64,000 nt of DNA from Mycobacterium senriense (GTDB lineage: Bacteria; Actinomycetota; Actinomycetes; Mycobacteriales; Mycobacteriaceae): positions 868,001 through 932,000 of the forward strand of contig NZ_AP024828.1 in assembly GCF_019668465.1 (NCBI RefSeq), given 5' to 3'. The notes under the pieces were generated by a model. It did no database searches and had not been told where the DNA came from. It worked only from the letters and a program-made list of their open reading frames with translations. Shown piece by piece: positions 34,057 through 43,185 of the stretch. Position 1 is the stretch's first letter. Each line of letters starts with the position of its first letter. Both the position numbers and the translations under genes were made by a program.

Positions 34057-35121
34057 TCAGCCGAAGAAGACGTTGCGACGGCCGGCGAGCAACCGGTACA
34101 GCGTCTGCTGGATGGTCTCGCGCACCTGGTCGGTCAGCTCGAAGGTGACCATCGGGTCGTCGGCGTCGGAGGCCGCGTAGTCGTCGGTGTAGATCGGCTC
34201 ACCGAAGGCGATGTGCCATTTCGACGGCAGCGGCACCAGACCCACGGGCCCGGCCAGCGGGAACAGCGGCGTGATCGGGAAGTACGGCAGCCCGAACAGC
34301 CTTGCCAGCAGCTTGACGTCGGTCAGCATCGGGTAGATCTCCTCGGACCCGATGATCGAGCAGGGGATGATCGGCGCCTTGGTCCGCAGCGCCGCGGTGA
34401 CGAATCCGCCACGGCCGAACCGCTGCAGCCGGTAGCGGTCCTCGAACCGCTTGCCCAGCCCCTTGTAGCCCTCCGGGAACACGGCGGTGAGCTCGCCGGC
34501 GGCGAGCAACCGGTGCGCGTCCGTCGTGCAGGCCATGGTGTGGCCGGCCTTGCGGGCGGCCTCCCCCACGACCGGCAGATCGAACACCATGTCGGCGGCC
34601 AGCAGCCGCATGTCCCGCTGCGCGGGATGCTCGTCGTGGACGGCCACCGACAACATCAACCCGTCGAACGGCAGCACGCCGGCGTGGTTGGCGACCACCA
34701 GCCCGGCGCCGTCATCCGGCAGGTTCTCGATCCCGCTCACCTCGACCCGGAACCAGGACCGGAAGAACACCCGCAGCAACGGACGAACGATTGCACTGTT
34801 GAAGTGCGGGTCGAAGCCGAACTCGTCGACGCTGTAGTCGCCGGTGATCCGCTCGCGGAGGAATTGGGCAACCGAGGCGACGCGCTGTGCGAAATCGTTC
34901 AGCGGTGCGTCGGCGGACGATGACCCCGCGGCGCGGCGGTGCTCGTCGATTTCGCGGACCACCGCGGCGATCTGCTCGGCCGACGCACGGCCGTTCGGAT
35001 CGGACAGTAACGAAGGATGCTGGCGAGATGACTCTGCTCTTTGGTCGGCTCTCCGACGAGCCGCTACCCGACCCCGATTAGTGTGCAGTGGAATGACATT
35101 CGCTCTGGATTCACCCGCCAC
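34057..35121 (-). CDS. lysophospholipid/glycerolipid acyltransferase family protein (Rv0502-like)
   Basis: About 354 residues. PlsC-type domain with the acyltransferase block LVVANHAGVLPFDG, in which the usual NHx4D is stretched, and AVFPEGYKGLGKRF as the later substrate block (EG..G). About 100 N-terminal residues are charged and poorly conserved. The GTG at 35121 gives the opening AGESRANVIPLH expected for the family and leaves 5 bp after the galE2-like gene. Likely acylates a phospholipid precursor or glycolipid at the membrane. Convergent with cmaA2. Confidence 0.87.
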   Translation of the reverse strand: MAGESRANVIPLHTNRGRVAARRRADQRAESSRQHPSLLSDPNGRASAEQIAAVVREIDEHRRAAGSSSADAPLNDFAQRVASVAQFLRERITGDYSVDEFGFDPHFNSAIVRPLLRVFFRSWFRVEVSGIENLPDDGAGLVVANHAGVLPFDGLMLSVAVHDEHPAQRDMRLLAADMVFDLPVVGEAARKAGHTMACTTDAHRLLAAGELTAVFPEGYKGLGKRFEDRYRLQRFGRGGFVTAALRTKAPIIPCSIIGSEEIYPMLTDVKLLARLFGLPYFPITPLFPLAGPVGLVPLPSKWHIAFGEPIYTDDYAASDADDPMVTFELTDQVRETIQQTLYRLLAGRRNVFFG

Positions 35122-35126
35122 GATAC

Positions 35127-36254
35127 CTACCTGACCCCACCCCACGGAATTGGATTTCGGCTACCCCAGCGCTGAGCCAGGGATATGGCGCGACCTTCCA
35201 AGGAGCGTACCCGATGTGGGTCGATTATGGGAGTCAGGTGGCGGCCGCGAATGTAGTCGTCAAACGCTTCCGCCGTCGACCATTTCGGCTGAAAGCCAAG
35301 TTCTGATCGCATCCGACTCGTATCCATGACTCGGCCATAACTCAAGTAATCAAACTGATCACGACTGATCTCGTTGTAACGGTTTGCGCGCCGTAACGAA
35401 TCCAGGGCCCACACACCGAAACCCGGTACCGGCAAAGGAATCCGGCCAGCCCGCCGGATCGCCTGCGACAGCATGATGATGCCATCGGCGGCGATGTTGA
35501 ACGTTCCCGCCTTGCCGGCCATCGCCGCACGCTCCAGCGCACCCAGCGCATCCTGCTCGTGCAGCAGTTGCAGTCGTGCGTCGCGGCCGAACATGGTCGG
35601 CACCAAAGGCCCTGCCAGATAACGCGACAACGTGGTGTCCATCGCCGGGCCGGTCATGTTGCCCAGCCGCAGAATCGTCACCGCGATGTCCGGCCTGCGC
35701 CGTCCCAAACCGCGCGCGTAGGCCTCGATGTCGAGGCTGTCCTTGGCGAAACCATTGCGGAATGGCCGGCGACTGGTGCTGTCCTCGGTGAACATCACCG
35801 GATCGTGCGCGCTCGAGCCGTACACCTCCGACGTCGACTTGAGCACCACCCGGCGCACCGAGGGCGCCTTCTGGCAGGCCGCGAACAGCTGCATCGCGCC
35901 CATCACGTTGATCTCTTTCAACGCCGCGGTGCCACCGGATCGCGGCGCGTAGGACGCCGCCGCCGCATGCACCACCGTGTCGACGTCGCCGTTGCGAATC
36001 ACCTTGGCTATGAAGGGATTACGGATGTCAGCCCGGACGAACTCGGCGCGCCCCATCCGGCGCAGCATGTCCTTGCTCGGGGCTATTGCATCGACCGCGA
36101 TGACCCCTTTGATCATCGGGTTCTGCGCGAGCCGAGCCGTCAGGTAGCCACCCAGAAACCGGCAGGCACCGGTAACCAGCACGACCTTGGGGTAATGCAC
36201 GGTGTTGCCTGCGGTGTCACCCGGCCCGGTGCTCTCCCCATTCGACGGATCCAC
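35127..36254 (-). CDS. galE2: NAD-dependent epimerase/dehydratase family protein (GalE2-like)
   Basis: 375 residues. Extended SDR fold with the nucleotide loop VLVTGACRFLGGYLTARL, in which the usual second Gly of GxxGxxG is altered (GACRFLGG), and the strand VVHAAAASY. The catalytic YxxxK pair is not intact: the aligned segment reads RNGFAKDSLD, with Lys but no Tyr. UDP-glucose epimerase activity is therefore doubtful, despite the galE2 name carried by the M. tuberculosis homologue (Rv0501). Coupled with the acyltransferase gene downstream. A binding or regulatory role is possible. Confidence 0.8.
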   Translation of the reverse strand: MDPSNGESTGPGDTAGNTVHYPKVVLVTGACRFLGGYLTARLAQNPMIKGVIAVDAIAPSKDMLRRMGRAEFVRADIRNPFIAKVIRNGDVDTVVHAAAASYAPRSGGTAALKEINVMGAMQLFAACQKAPSVRRVVLKSTSEVYGSSAHDPVMFTEDSTSRRPFRNGFAKDSLDIEAYARGLGRRRPDIAVTILRLGNMTGPAMDTTLSRYLAGPLVPTMFGRDARLQLLHEQDALGALERAAMAGKAGTFNIAADGIIMLSQAIRRAGRIPLPVPGFGVWALDSLRRANRYNEISRDQFDYLSYGRVMDTSRMRSELGFQPKWSTAEAFDDYIRGRHLTPIIDPHRVRSLEGRAISLAQRWGSRNPIPWGGVR

Positions 36255-36305
36255 CCGGACAGCCTAGCGGCCGGGCGACATCGCGGCACTACGCCGCGGG
36301 CGGGG

Positions 36306-36407
36306 TTACTTACCGAGTTTTCTGCGCTGCACCCGGGTGCGACGCAGCAGCTTGCGGTGCTTCTTCTTCGACATACGCTTGCGCCGCTTCTTGATTACTG
36401 AACCCAT
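36306..36407 (-). CDS. small ribosomal subunit protein bS22
   Basis: 33-residue, extremely basic protein beginning [17 protein letters not shown] and ending VQRRKLGK. It matches the actinobacterial small-subunit protein now called bS22, formerly an AURKAIP1/COX24-domain hypothetical protein (Rv0500B). ATG start, TAA stop. It is well separated from neighbours: 51 bp from the galE2-like start and 146 bp from the HTH gene. Confidence 0.93.
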
Positions 36408-36454
36408 GAACTCCGCTATCTGACCGTGACCTGCTTCAAAGATTGGACCCGGAC

Positions 36455-36485
36455 ACTTTACCTGGCGGAACGCATCGAACACCAA
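36455..36485 (-). promoter_or_regulatory. possible sigma-A promoter of the bS22 gene
   Basis: On the minus strand TTGGTG and TAAAGT lie 19 bp apart, about 50 bp upstream of the bS22 start. The spacing is at the long end for a housekeeping promoter. Consensus match only. Confidence 0.3.
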
Positions 36486-36553
36486 ACCGGCGTCGACCGA
36501 TCGCCGCGTAACCGCGGAGCCTGGGTGCCGCCCGCGAGCGGCACCGTTTCAGG

Positions 36554-36811
36554 TCAGCCGGCGTCGAAGTAGGACGTCTCCAGCATGTCGTGGACGGCCT
36601 TGGCGTGCACCCGGAAGGACCGGCCCACCCGGACCGCGGGCAGCTCGCCGTTATGCACCAGCCGATACACCGTCATCTTGGAGACCCGCATCAACGCCGC
36701 TACCTCGGCGACGGTGAGGAACTGCGTCCTGCCCTGCTGGCTGTCAACGGAACTGGCGTCCCGTGGCTTACCTGCAGCATCTCGCGCTGATGGCCCGTTA
36801 CTAGACGTCAT
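36554..36811 (-). CDS. BldC/excisionase-type helix-turn-helix protein (Rv0500A-like)
   Basis: 85 residues. A disordered N-terminus of about 28 residues is followed by LTVAEVAALMRVSKMTVYRLV, a MerR-like helix-turn-helix, and the wing VRVGRSFRVHAKAVHDML. Short single-domain proteins of this family (BldC-like) are global or developmental regulators in actinobacteria. Homologue of Rv0500A. Probable DNA-binding regulator; targets not evident. Confidence 0.88.
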   Translation of the reverse strand: MTSSNGPSARDAAGKPRDASSVDSQQGRTQFLTVAEVAALMRVSKMTVYRLVHNGELPAVRVGRSFRVHAKAVHDMLETSYFDAG

Positions 36812-36949
36812 CGCAACCCAATCGTGTCAGGCACGCGCATGCCAGCGGCTTCCCCTCCGCTGGCACCCACACGTGCTTACACAAGGAGAATAGCGGGACT
36901 AATGGGGTTACTGGTACTGGTGGGGGACAATCAGTTCAAAAAACTTGGA

Positions 36950-37825
36950 TTACTCTGATGTAATTCTTAGCTGCTCAGAGCGCATTTTGGCGGCCTGAAC
37001 GGCCGCGTCGACCGCCGCTCGCAGGCCCCCCCGTTCCAGCTCACGCAGGCCCGCCGCGGTGGTACCGCCGGGCGAGGTCACCGTCGCCCTCAGCTGCGTC
37101 GCCGTGGCGTCCACCCGCAGGCCGGGGGCCTCGGCCTGACCCAACTGCCGATCGGCGTCCATGCGCTCGAGCAGCATCGCGGCCGAGCCCGCCATGGTCT
37201 GCGCGGTCAGGTCGGCGGCCACCTCACGGCTCAGACCCGCGGCGACGCCGGCGTCGACCAGGGCCTCGACCAGCAGGAAGAAATATGCGGGTCCGGAGCC
37301 CGACAGCGCGGTGACGGCGTCCATCTGGCCCTCCGGGACGCTCAGCACGCCGCCGACGGAGTCGAACAGGGCCGAGACGCCTTCGAGCTGCGGAGCGGTG
37401 ACGAACCTGCCCTTGGCCAGGGCCGTGACCCCGGCGCCGACCAGGGCCGCCGCGTTCGGCATGGCCCGCACCACCGGCGTCCCGGCCGGAAGCTTCGACT
37501 CGAAGTAGGTGATGGTGATCCCGGCCGCGACGGTGACGAAGACCTGCTCGGCGGTGTCGCTCTCGGCGGCGCCGGCCGCACGGGCGATCTCGGCCATCAC
37601 CGGCTCGACGTCGGCCGGCTTGACCGCGACCACGACGAACGACGCGTTCTCCACCGCATCGGACACCGAAGTGATCAGCACCGAATACGTGTCCGCCAGA
37701 TACTTGGCGCGCTCGGGAACCCGCTCGACCACCACCAGGTCCTTGACCTGCCGGCCGGCCCGCAGCAGACCCGACAGCAGTGCCTCCCCGATGCTGCCAC
37801 CACCGATGATCGCGATTCTTGCCAT
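36950..37825 (-). CDS. proC: pyrroline-5-carboxylate reductase
   Basis: 291 residues. Last step of proline synthesis. Dinucleotide-binding loop AIIGGGSIGEALLSGLL at the N-terminus, conserved PNAAALVGAGVTAL, SGSGPAYFFLLVEALVDAG, and the C-terminal TSPGGTTAAGLRELE. ATG at 37825 starts MARIAIIGGG; an upstream ATG would add seven residues without conservation. Separated by 138 bp from the HTH gene. Confidence 0.96.
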   Translation of the reverse strand: MARIAIIGGGSIGEALLSGLLRAGRQVKDLVVVERVPERAKYLADTYSVLITSVSDAVENASFVVVAVKPADVEPVMAEIARAAGAAESDTAEQVFVTVAAGITITYFESKLPAGTPVVRAMPNAAALVGAGVTALAKGRFVTAPQLEGVSALFDSVGGVLSVPEGQMDAVTALSGSGPAYFFLLVEALVDAGVAAGLSREVAADLTAQTMAGSAAMLLERMDADRQLGQAEAPGLRVDATATQLRATVTSPGGTTAAGLRELERGGLRAAVDAAVQAAKMRSEQLRITSE

Positions 37826-37852
37826 GCCGGACAGCATCGCAGACACCGCGCC

Positions 37853-38695
37853 CTAGCGAGCGGCAGGGACCAATGCCAATTGACGGGCCTGCACCACCAG
37901 GCGGCCCAGGCTGTCGACGACGGTGTGGTCCTCGTCGAACCAGTCGTGCCCGATCTCGGTGCAGGTCGCGACGATCCGCAGCCAACCGTCGGCCGGCAGG
38001 CCCCGCAGAAACGCCGTGAGCTGGATCGTGGGCGCCCAGCCGGTGCGGTCCACGGCGAAGGTCACCGGCGCGGACAGATCGCCGCACATGAGGGCAAACA
38101 GGGCGTCCGGGGCCACGCCGCGGGGGCGCGCCCACATCTGGATCACCGGCGGGCGCCCGTCGCTGCGCGGCGCCATCGTCGACAGCACCGGCCGCACGTC
38201 GCAACCCTCCCCCAGGTGCACGAGGCCGGCCAGCGGATGACCCGGCCCAATGGGCTCGAGGTCGTCGGGCGGCTCGGGAGCCATGAGGTCCAACACCAGG
38301 TTGGCCGACAGGAGTGGTCGCACCGCGCCGTCGGGCGGAAAGCGCTCGGGCTCGCCGAGGTTCACCACGGCGTGCACCGCGGTCCGGTCGCCCTGGTTGA
38401 GCTCGACGTCGACGACGCTGATCCGGCGGCCACGCTTGCGGATCGAGGTCACCAACTGCACCTGACCGGGGTCGGGCGCCCACAGGAAGCTCGCCGACAC
38501 GGCGACCGGCTGCTGGGCCGGCTCGAGGCCGTCGGACTGGCCACCGCAGGCGGTGCGGGCGGCGTTGGCGCAGAGCGCCAGCATCGCGCCGCCGTGCACC
38601 TTGGGACCGATGGTCCAGCGCTTGTCGAGCTCGCCCTCAAAGACGCCTGAACCGGCCTCCCGCAGCGTCATTGCGGTGGTGAATAGCGCACTCAT
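37853..38695 (-). CDS. thioesterase family protein, double hot-dog (Rv0499-like)
   Basis: 280 residues. Two hot-dog halves typical of acyl-CoA thioesterase II-like proteins. The N-terminal half has WTIGPKVHGGAMLALCANA, which carries the HGG core motif, and SFLWAPDPGQVQL. The C-terminal half includes IQMWARPRG and WAPTIQLTAFLRG. The substrate acyl-CoA is not evident. ATG at 38695. Followed after 27 bp by proC on the same strand. Confidence 0.82.
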   Translation of the reverse strand: MSALFTTAMTLREAGSGVFEGELDKRWTIGPKVHGGAMLALCANAARTACGGQSDGLEPAQQPVAVSASFLWAPDPGQVQLVTSIRKRGRRISVVDVELNQGDRTAVHAVVNLGEPERFPPDGAVRPLLSANLVLDLMAPEPPDDLEPIGPGHPLAGLVHLGEGCDVRPVLSTMAPRSDGRPPVIQMWARPRGVAPDALFALMCGDLSAPVTFAVDRTGWAPTIQLTAFLRGLPADGWLRIVATCTEIGHDWFDEDHTVVDSLGRLVVQARQLALVPAAR

Positions 38696-38721
38696 GTTGT
38701 TTGGATGTTCTCCTGGCTTGG

Positions 38722-39564
38722 TCAGCGCAGCAGATGCGTGCGGGCAAACTGCAGCGATTCGGCGAGCATGTCTTCGCGCTCGTCGGCGGAACGCGCGCTG
38801 GACGTCGACACCTCCAGGATGACGTGCCCGGCGAAGTGGCTGCCGGCCAGCATCTGGCATACCTCCGCGGCGGGTTGCGTGCCGCGCCCGGGCACCAGGT
38901 GCTCGTCGGCGGGCAGACCGTTGCCGTCGCACAGGTGCAGATGCACGAGCCCCGCTCCCATCCGCTCGGCCATGTCCAGCGAGTCGGTGCCCGCGGTTGC
39001 GGTGTGGGACAGGTCCAGCGTGTAGTGGGCGTGGTTGCCGTCGAGCGGGTCGTAGGAGGGCGCGAACGCCGAAATCGCCGGGCCGGGCCCGCCGCCGCGT
39101 TTGCGCATCCGTTCCAGTGACTGGCCGGACCCGAACAACCGGTCCGCCCGAAAAGGGAACATGTTCTCCACCGCGATCATCACGTCGCTGGACGCTTCCA
39201 GCTTCGCCACCTGCTCGGAGAAACCCTCGGCGTAGCGCCGCTGCCAGCGGAACGGCGGGTGCACCACCACGGTCTGGGCGCCCAGCTGCTCGGCGGCGCG
39301 CACGCTGCGATCCAGCTTGGGGATCGGGTTGGCGCCCCACACCCGCTGCGAGATCAGCAGGCAGGGCGCGTGCACGGATAACACGGGCATGCGATAGCGC
39401 TCAGACAGCTTCTTGACGGCGGCGACGTCCTGGCTGACCGACTCGGCCCACACCATCAGCTCCACGCCGTCGTAGCCGAGCCGGGCCGCGTACTCGAAGG
39501 CCGCCTCGGCCCGCAACGGGTACACCGAAGCCGTGGAAAGGCCGACTTTGATGGCGGGGCGCAC
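38722..39564 (-). CDS. xylose isomerase-like TIM barrel protein (Rv0498-like)
   Basis: 280 residues from a GTG start. Sugar phosphate isomerase/AP endonuclease II-type barrel: AIKVGLSTASVYP, YDGVELMVW, metal-ligand candidates in VVVHPPF, IAVENMFPF, LDLSHTATAG and LVHLHLCDG, and ILEVSTSSAR. The distributed His/Glu/Asp pattern fits a two-metal site. Substrate unknown; the family includes sugar isomerases, inosose dehydratases and endonuclease IV. Confidence 0.85.
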   Translation of the reverse strand: MRPAIKVGLSTASVYPLRAEAAFEYAARLGYDGVELMVWAESVSQDVAAVKKLSERYRMPVLSVHAPCLLISQRVWGANPIPKLDRSVRAAEQLGAQTVVVHPPFRWQRRYAEGFSEQVAKLEASSDVMIAVENMFPFRADRLFGSGQSLERMRKRGGGPGPAISAFAPSYDPLDGNHAHYTLDLSHTATAGTDSLDMAERMGAGLVHLHLCDGNGLPADEHLVPGRGTQPAAEVCQMLAGSHFAGHVILEVSTSSARSADEREDMLAESLQFARTHLLR

Positions 39565-39579
39565 TGTCTACGGTGCCGC

Positions 39580-40557
39580 TTAGCCCGATTGCAACGACAG
39601 CGCCAAGGGTCCCAGGGTGATCAGCGCACCCACCGCGACCGCGATCAACGTGCTGGCGATGTCCTCGGTCTTGCGGACCACCCGCACCCCGGCCACCAGG
39701 CCCAGGATGACCAGCACCGATAGCACCAGCGCCACCAGGCTGTTCCAGCGCCACAGCTGGTCGAAGGCCACGAACAGCCCGCCGCCGAACGCGACGGCCA
39801 GCATCGACTGCAGCACGACCACGCCGCCGCGCCACACCGCGTCGAATCTGCCGTGCTCCGGATGGGCATCAGAGCCCGCGTCCGCGTGCCGGTCCTCGAG
39901 ATCGAGGTGCTCGTGGCCGCGAAGCACTCCGGCCCGCAGCGGCCCCGAGCCGTCCTCGTCGTCCTCGTCGTCCCCGGATCGTAGGAAGGAGCGCACGTAG
40001 GCGGAGTCCTCCAGCGCCGGTTCCGCCTCGCGCACTTCGGAGTCCATGACGTCCACCGGGAAGTCGGCGTAGTGGTCCAGCGGGTCGAAGCTCATGTCCT
40101 CGGCCCCCGAGCCGGCCTGGCCGGTGCCATTGGCGGACGAGCCGGAGGGGCCGGCTTCGGGCAACGGCCGCGGGTATTCGCTGCGTTCGGGCCCCGGCGC
40201 GCGCTTGGGCTGCGGCGGTGACTTGGGCCAGCGCGGCTCGGGCTCGGACCAGTAGGGCGCCTTGGGCTCGGCTTTGGTTACCGGCTCGGCGGCGGGCTCG
40301 GCGGACGGGGCCGCATCGACTGCGTCGATCGTGTCGGTGGCTTCGTTGGCGTTGCGCGCGGGTTCGTCGTCGTCATCGCGGATCACCGGGAGGTCGCCGG
40401 TCAGTTCGGCGACGGTTACCGAGTCGCTGTCGCCGCGCCGGCGGCGACGCCGCCGGGTGACCGCCGGGGCGCCGATGGTTCCGTTTCTTGCCAGCAATTC
40501 GGCAACCGAGATGGGCCGAGTGCCGGGGCTCTCGGTCTCGGAGTGCGGTCCGGTCAT
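39580..40557 (-). CDS. membrane protein with long acidic N-terminal region (Rv0497-like)
   Basis: 325 residues. The first 235 are cytoplasmic and low in complexity: an Arg-rich tract ([13 protein letters not shown]), then stretches rich in Glu, Asp, Pro and Ala, likely disordered and a plausible kinase substrate. Three membrane helices lie near the C-terminus ([38 protein letters not shown] and [17 protein letters not shown]). The start overlaps the end of ppx by 4 bp. Mycobacteria-specific; function unknown. Confidence 0.83.
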   Translation of the reverse strand: MTGPHSETESPGTRPISVAELLARNGTIGAPAVTRRRRRRRGDSDSVTVAELTGDLPVIRDDDDEPARNANEATDTIDAVDAAPSAEPAAEPVTKAEPKAPYWSEPEPRWPKSPPQPKRAPGPERSEYPRPLPEAGPSGSSANGTGQAGSGAEDMSFDPLDHYADFPVDVMDSEVREAEPALEDSAYVRSFLRSGDDEDDEDGSGPLRAGVLRGHEHLDLEDRHADAGSDAHPEHGRFDAVWRGGVVVLQSMLAVAFGGGLFVAFDQLWRWNSLVALVLSVLVILGLVAGVRVVRKTEDIASTLIAVAVGALITLGPLALSLQSG

Positions 40558-41570
40558 GGTTTGTCGCCTCTCGATCGGTTCTGATTCCGATCAACTACCT
40601 GGCCTCCAGCATTACGCACCGAAGGCTCCATGAGGGCCGATCCGTCGGCTTCGCTGTCGAGTTTGCGCAAGATGAGACCTTCCCGTAATGCCCACGGGCA
40701 AATATCCACCGATTCGATCGACAGCGCTCGCATGCTTGCCTCGGCCACCAGAGCACCCGCAACGATCTGCGGTGCCCGTTCGGCGCTCACTCCTTCCAGT
40801 TCTGCCCGGTCAGCGGTCGTCATCCTAGAGATGAAAGATATGAGTTGCCTGAGGCCGTTTGCTGTAAGCGTCCGCTTGACCCGCGGTCCGGCGCCCGACG
40901 GCGCCGCACCGGTGAGCCGGGCCAGCGAGCGGAAAGTCTTCGAAGTCGCCACCGTCAGGTCGGGACTACCCGCCTCCAAAATGTTCACGCTGGATTCGGC
41001 GAGTTCGGCGTCCAGCCAGTCCCGCAGCATCGCCACCCGGCGCCGGCCGGGCGGATCGTCGGGCAGCCACTCACGGGTGAGCCGGCCGGCGCCCAGCGGC
41101 AGTGACAACGCGACCTCGGGTTCCTCGTCCAGGCCGCTGGACATCTCCAGCGAGCCGCCGCCGATGTCCAGGTTGATGATGCGGCCCGCGCTCCAGCCGT
41201 ACCACCGGCGCACCGCCAGGAAGGTAAGTCGCGACTCGTCGACCCCGGTCAGCACCCGCAGTTCGACGCCGGTCTCCTTGCGGACCCGGCTCAGCACGTC
41301 CTCGGAGTTGCCGGCGTCACGGACCGCGGATGTGGCGAAGGCCATCAGCTCCTCGCAGCCCGAACTGTCGGCGATCTTGGCGAATTCGTCGATCGTGGAG
41401 ATCAGCTTCTCGGCACCGCGTTTGGTGATCTTTCCGGCGCTGTCGGTGGCCTCGGCCAGACGCAGGGTGGCTTTCGTCGAACTCATCGGCGTCGGATGAC
41501 CACCGCGGTGGGCATCCACCACCAGCAGATGCACCGTGTTGCTGCCTACGTCGAGAACGCCCAATCGCAC
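40554..41570 (-). CDS. ppx1: Ppx/GppA phosphatase (exopolyphosphatase)
   Basis: 338 residues. ASKHA-fold phosphatase: phosphate loop 1 in [17 protein letters not shown] at the N-terminus, [13 protein letters not shown], and the second loop in [13 protein letters not shown]. Only the catalytic double domain is present, without a C-terminal HD domain. In mycobacteria it hydrolyses polyphosphate and may affect ppGpp; Rv0496 is the homologue. GTG start; ATGA overlap with the membrane protein gene. It lies next to senX3-regX3, the phosphate-responsive two-component system, which fits polyphosphate metabolism. Confidence 0.92.
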   Translation of the reverse strand: MRLGVLDVGSNTVHLLVVDAHRGGHPTPMSSTKATLRLAEATDSAGKITKRGAEKLISTIDEFAKIADSSGCEELMAFATSAVRDAGNSEDVLSRVRKETGVELRVLTGVDESRLTFLAVRRWYGWSAGRIINLDIGGGSLEMSSGLDEEPEVALSLPLGAGRLTREWLPDDPPGRRRVAMLRDWLDAELAESSVNILEAGSPDLTVATSKTFRSLARLTGAAPSGAGPRVKRTLTANGLRQLISFISRMTTADRAELEGVSAERAPQIVAGALVAEASMRALSIESVDICPWALREGLILRKLDSEADGSALMEPSVRNAGGQVVDRNQNRSRGDKP

Positions 41571-41698
41571 GTAAACAACCTAACGAAGCTTCGGGCGCGG
41601 TGCTTTGCGCGACCCGGTTAACCCGCCGTGATCGCCGCCATACGGACCCCGAGTGTCAGCTGCTCGGATGGGCCGGATCGTGGTCTAACGTGGACTGG

Positions 41699-42484
41699 GT
41701 GGGCAATTCGCACCTGGAACCGGGACAAGAGGTCGAGCTGGATTTCGCCCGCGAATGGGTGGAGTTCTACGACCCCGACAACCCCGAGCACCTGATCGCG
41801 GCCGATCTGACCTGGCTGCTCTCCCGGTGGACGTGTGTGTTCGGCACCCCGGCCTGCCGGGGCACGGTCCAGGGCCGCCCGGACGACGGGTGCTGCTCGC
41901 ACGGTGCGTTCCTGTCCGACGACGACGACCGCGCCCGCCTGGACGACGCGGTGAAAAAGCTAACGGACGCCGACTGGCAATTTCGCGAAAAAGGGTTGGG
42001 CCGCAAGGGTTATCTCGAGCTCGACGAGCATGACGGTCAACCGCAGTACCGCACCCGCAAGCACAAAGACGCGTGCATCTTCCTGAATCGGCCGGGCTTC
42101 GCGGGCGGCGTCGGCTGCGCGCTGCACAGCAAGGCCCTCAAGCTGGGCGTGCCACCGCTGACCATGAAGCCGGATGTCTGCTGGCAGTTGCCGATCCGTC
42201 GCAGCCAGGAGTGGGTGACGCGGCCCGACGGCACCGAGATCCTCAAGACCTGGGTCACCGAATACGACCGCCGCGGTTGGGGTTCCGGCGGAGCCGACCT
42301 GCACTGGTACTGCACCGGCGATCCGGCCGCCCATGTCGGCGCCAAGCAGGTGTGGGAAAGCCTGGCCGACGAACTCACCGAGCTGCTGGGCACGAAGGCG
42401 TATTCGGAGCTGGCCGCAATGTGCAAGCGCCGCAGCAAGTTAGGGCTTATCGCGGTGCACCCGGCGACTCGCATCGCCGAGTAG
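41699..42484 (+). CDS. cysteine-rich conserved protein (Rv0495c-like)
   Basis: About 261 residues. Several conserved Cys clusters ([45 protein letters not shown]) and many Trp and His residues suggest a bound metal or Fe-S group. No catalytic family is recognised. The conserved part begins [19 protein letters not shown], so the GTG at 41699 is chosen, though no good ribosome binding site is seen; the message may be leaderless or start upstream. Divergent from ppx and convergent with regX3. Confidence 0.75.
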   Translation: MGNSHLEPGQEVELDFAREWVEFYDPDNPEHLIAADLTWLLSRWTCVFGTPACRGTVQGRPDDGCCSHGAFLSDDDDRARLDDAVKKLTDADWQFREKGLGRKGYLELDEHDGQPQYRTRKHKDACIFLNRPGFAGGVGCALHSKALKLGVPPLTMKPDVCWQLPIRRSQEWVTRPDGTEILKTWVTEYDRRGWGSGGADLHWYCTGDPAAHVGAKQVWESLADELTELLGTKAYSELAAMCKRRSKLGLIAVHPATRIAE

Positions 42485-42501
42485 CCGGGTGAGCCGTCGG
42501 G

Positions 42502-43185
42502 CTAGCCTTCGAGCTTGTAGCCCAGCCCCCGTACCGTCACCAGGTGCACCGGGTTGGCCGGGTCGGATTCGATCTTGGACCGCAGCCGCTTGACGTGCAC
42601 GTCCAGCGTCTTGGTGTCGCCGACGTAGTCGGCACCCCACACCCGGTCGATCAACTGTCCGCGGGTCAGCACCCGGCCACTGTTGCGCATCAGATACTCG
42701 AGAAGGTCAAACTCCTTGAGCGGCAAGGTGATCGTGTCGCCATTGACCGAGACGACGTGGCGTTCCACGTCCATCCGCACCGGACCGGATTCGAGGACGC
42801 CATCGCTGATCTCGGAATCGTCGTCACCGCCGCGGCGCAACACCGCCCGGATCCGCGCGATCAACTCGCGCGCCGAATACGGCTTGGTCACATAGTCGTC
42901 GGCGCCGAGTTCGAGGCCCACGACCTTGTCGATCTCGCTGTCCCGGGCGGTGACCATGATCACCGGCACGCTGGAACGCGCACGCAGCTGCTTGCAGACG
43001 TCGGTACCCGACATTCCGGGCAGCATCAGGTCGAGCAGCACGATGTCGGCGCCGCCCCGATCGAACTCGGCCAGTGCGGCCGAACCGTCGGTCACCACGG
43101 TGGCCTCGAAACCCTCCTTGCGGAGCAGGAAGGCCAGCGGATCTGCCAGCGACTCCTCGTCCTCCACGATCAGCACACTGGTCAT
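42502..43185 (-). CDS. regX3: response regulator RegX3 (phosphate starvation)
   Basis: 227 residues. OmpR-family response regulator: receiver domain with acidic residues in VEDEE, phosphoacceptor Asp in [12 protein letters not shown] (about residue 52), Thr/Lys in VTARD and VTKPYSARE. The C-terminal winged helix holds [31 protein letters not shown]. The start overlaps the senX3 stop in ATGA. It controls the phosphate-limitation response, including pst genes in mycobacteria. Confidence 0.97.
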   Translation of the reverse strand: MTSVLIVEDEESLADPLAFLLRKEGFEATVVTDGSAALAEFDRGGADIVLLDLMLPGMSGTDVCKQLRARSSVPVIMVTARDSEIDKVVGLELGADDYVTKPYSARELIARIRAVLRRGGDDDSEISDGVLESGPVRMDVERHVVSVNGDTITLPLKEFDLLEYLMRNSGRVLTRGQLIDRVWGADYVGDTKTLDVHVKRLRSKIESDPANPVHLVTVRGLGYKLEG

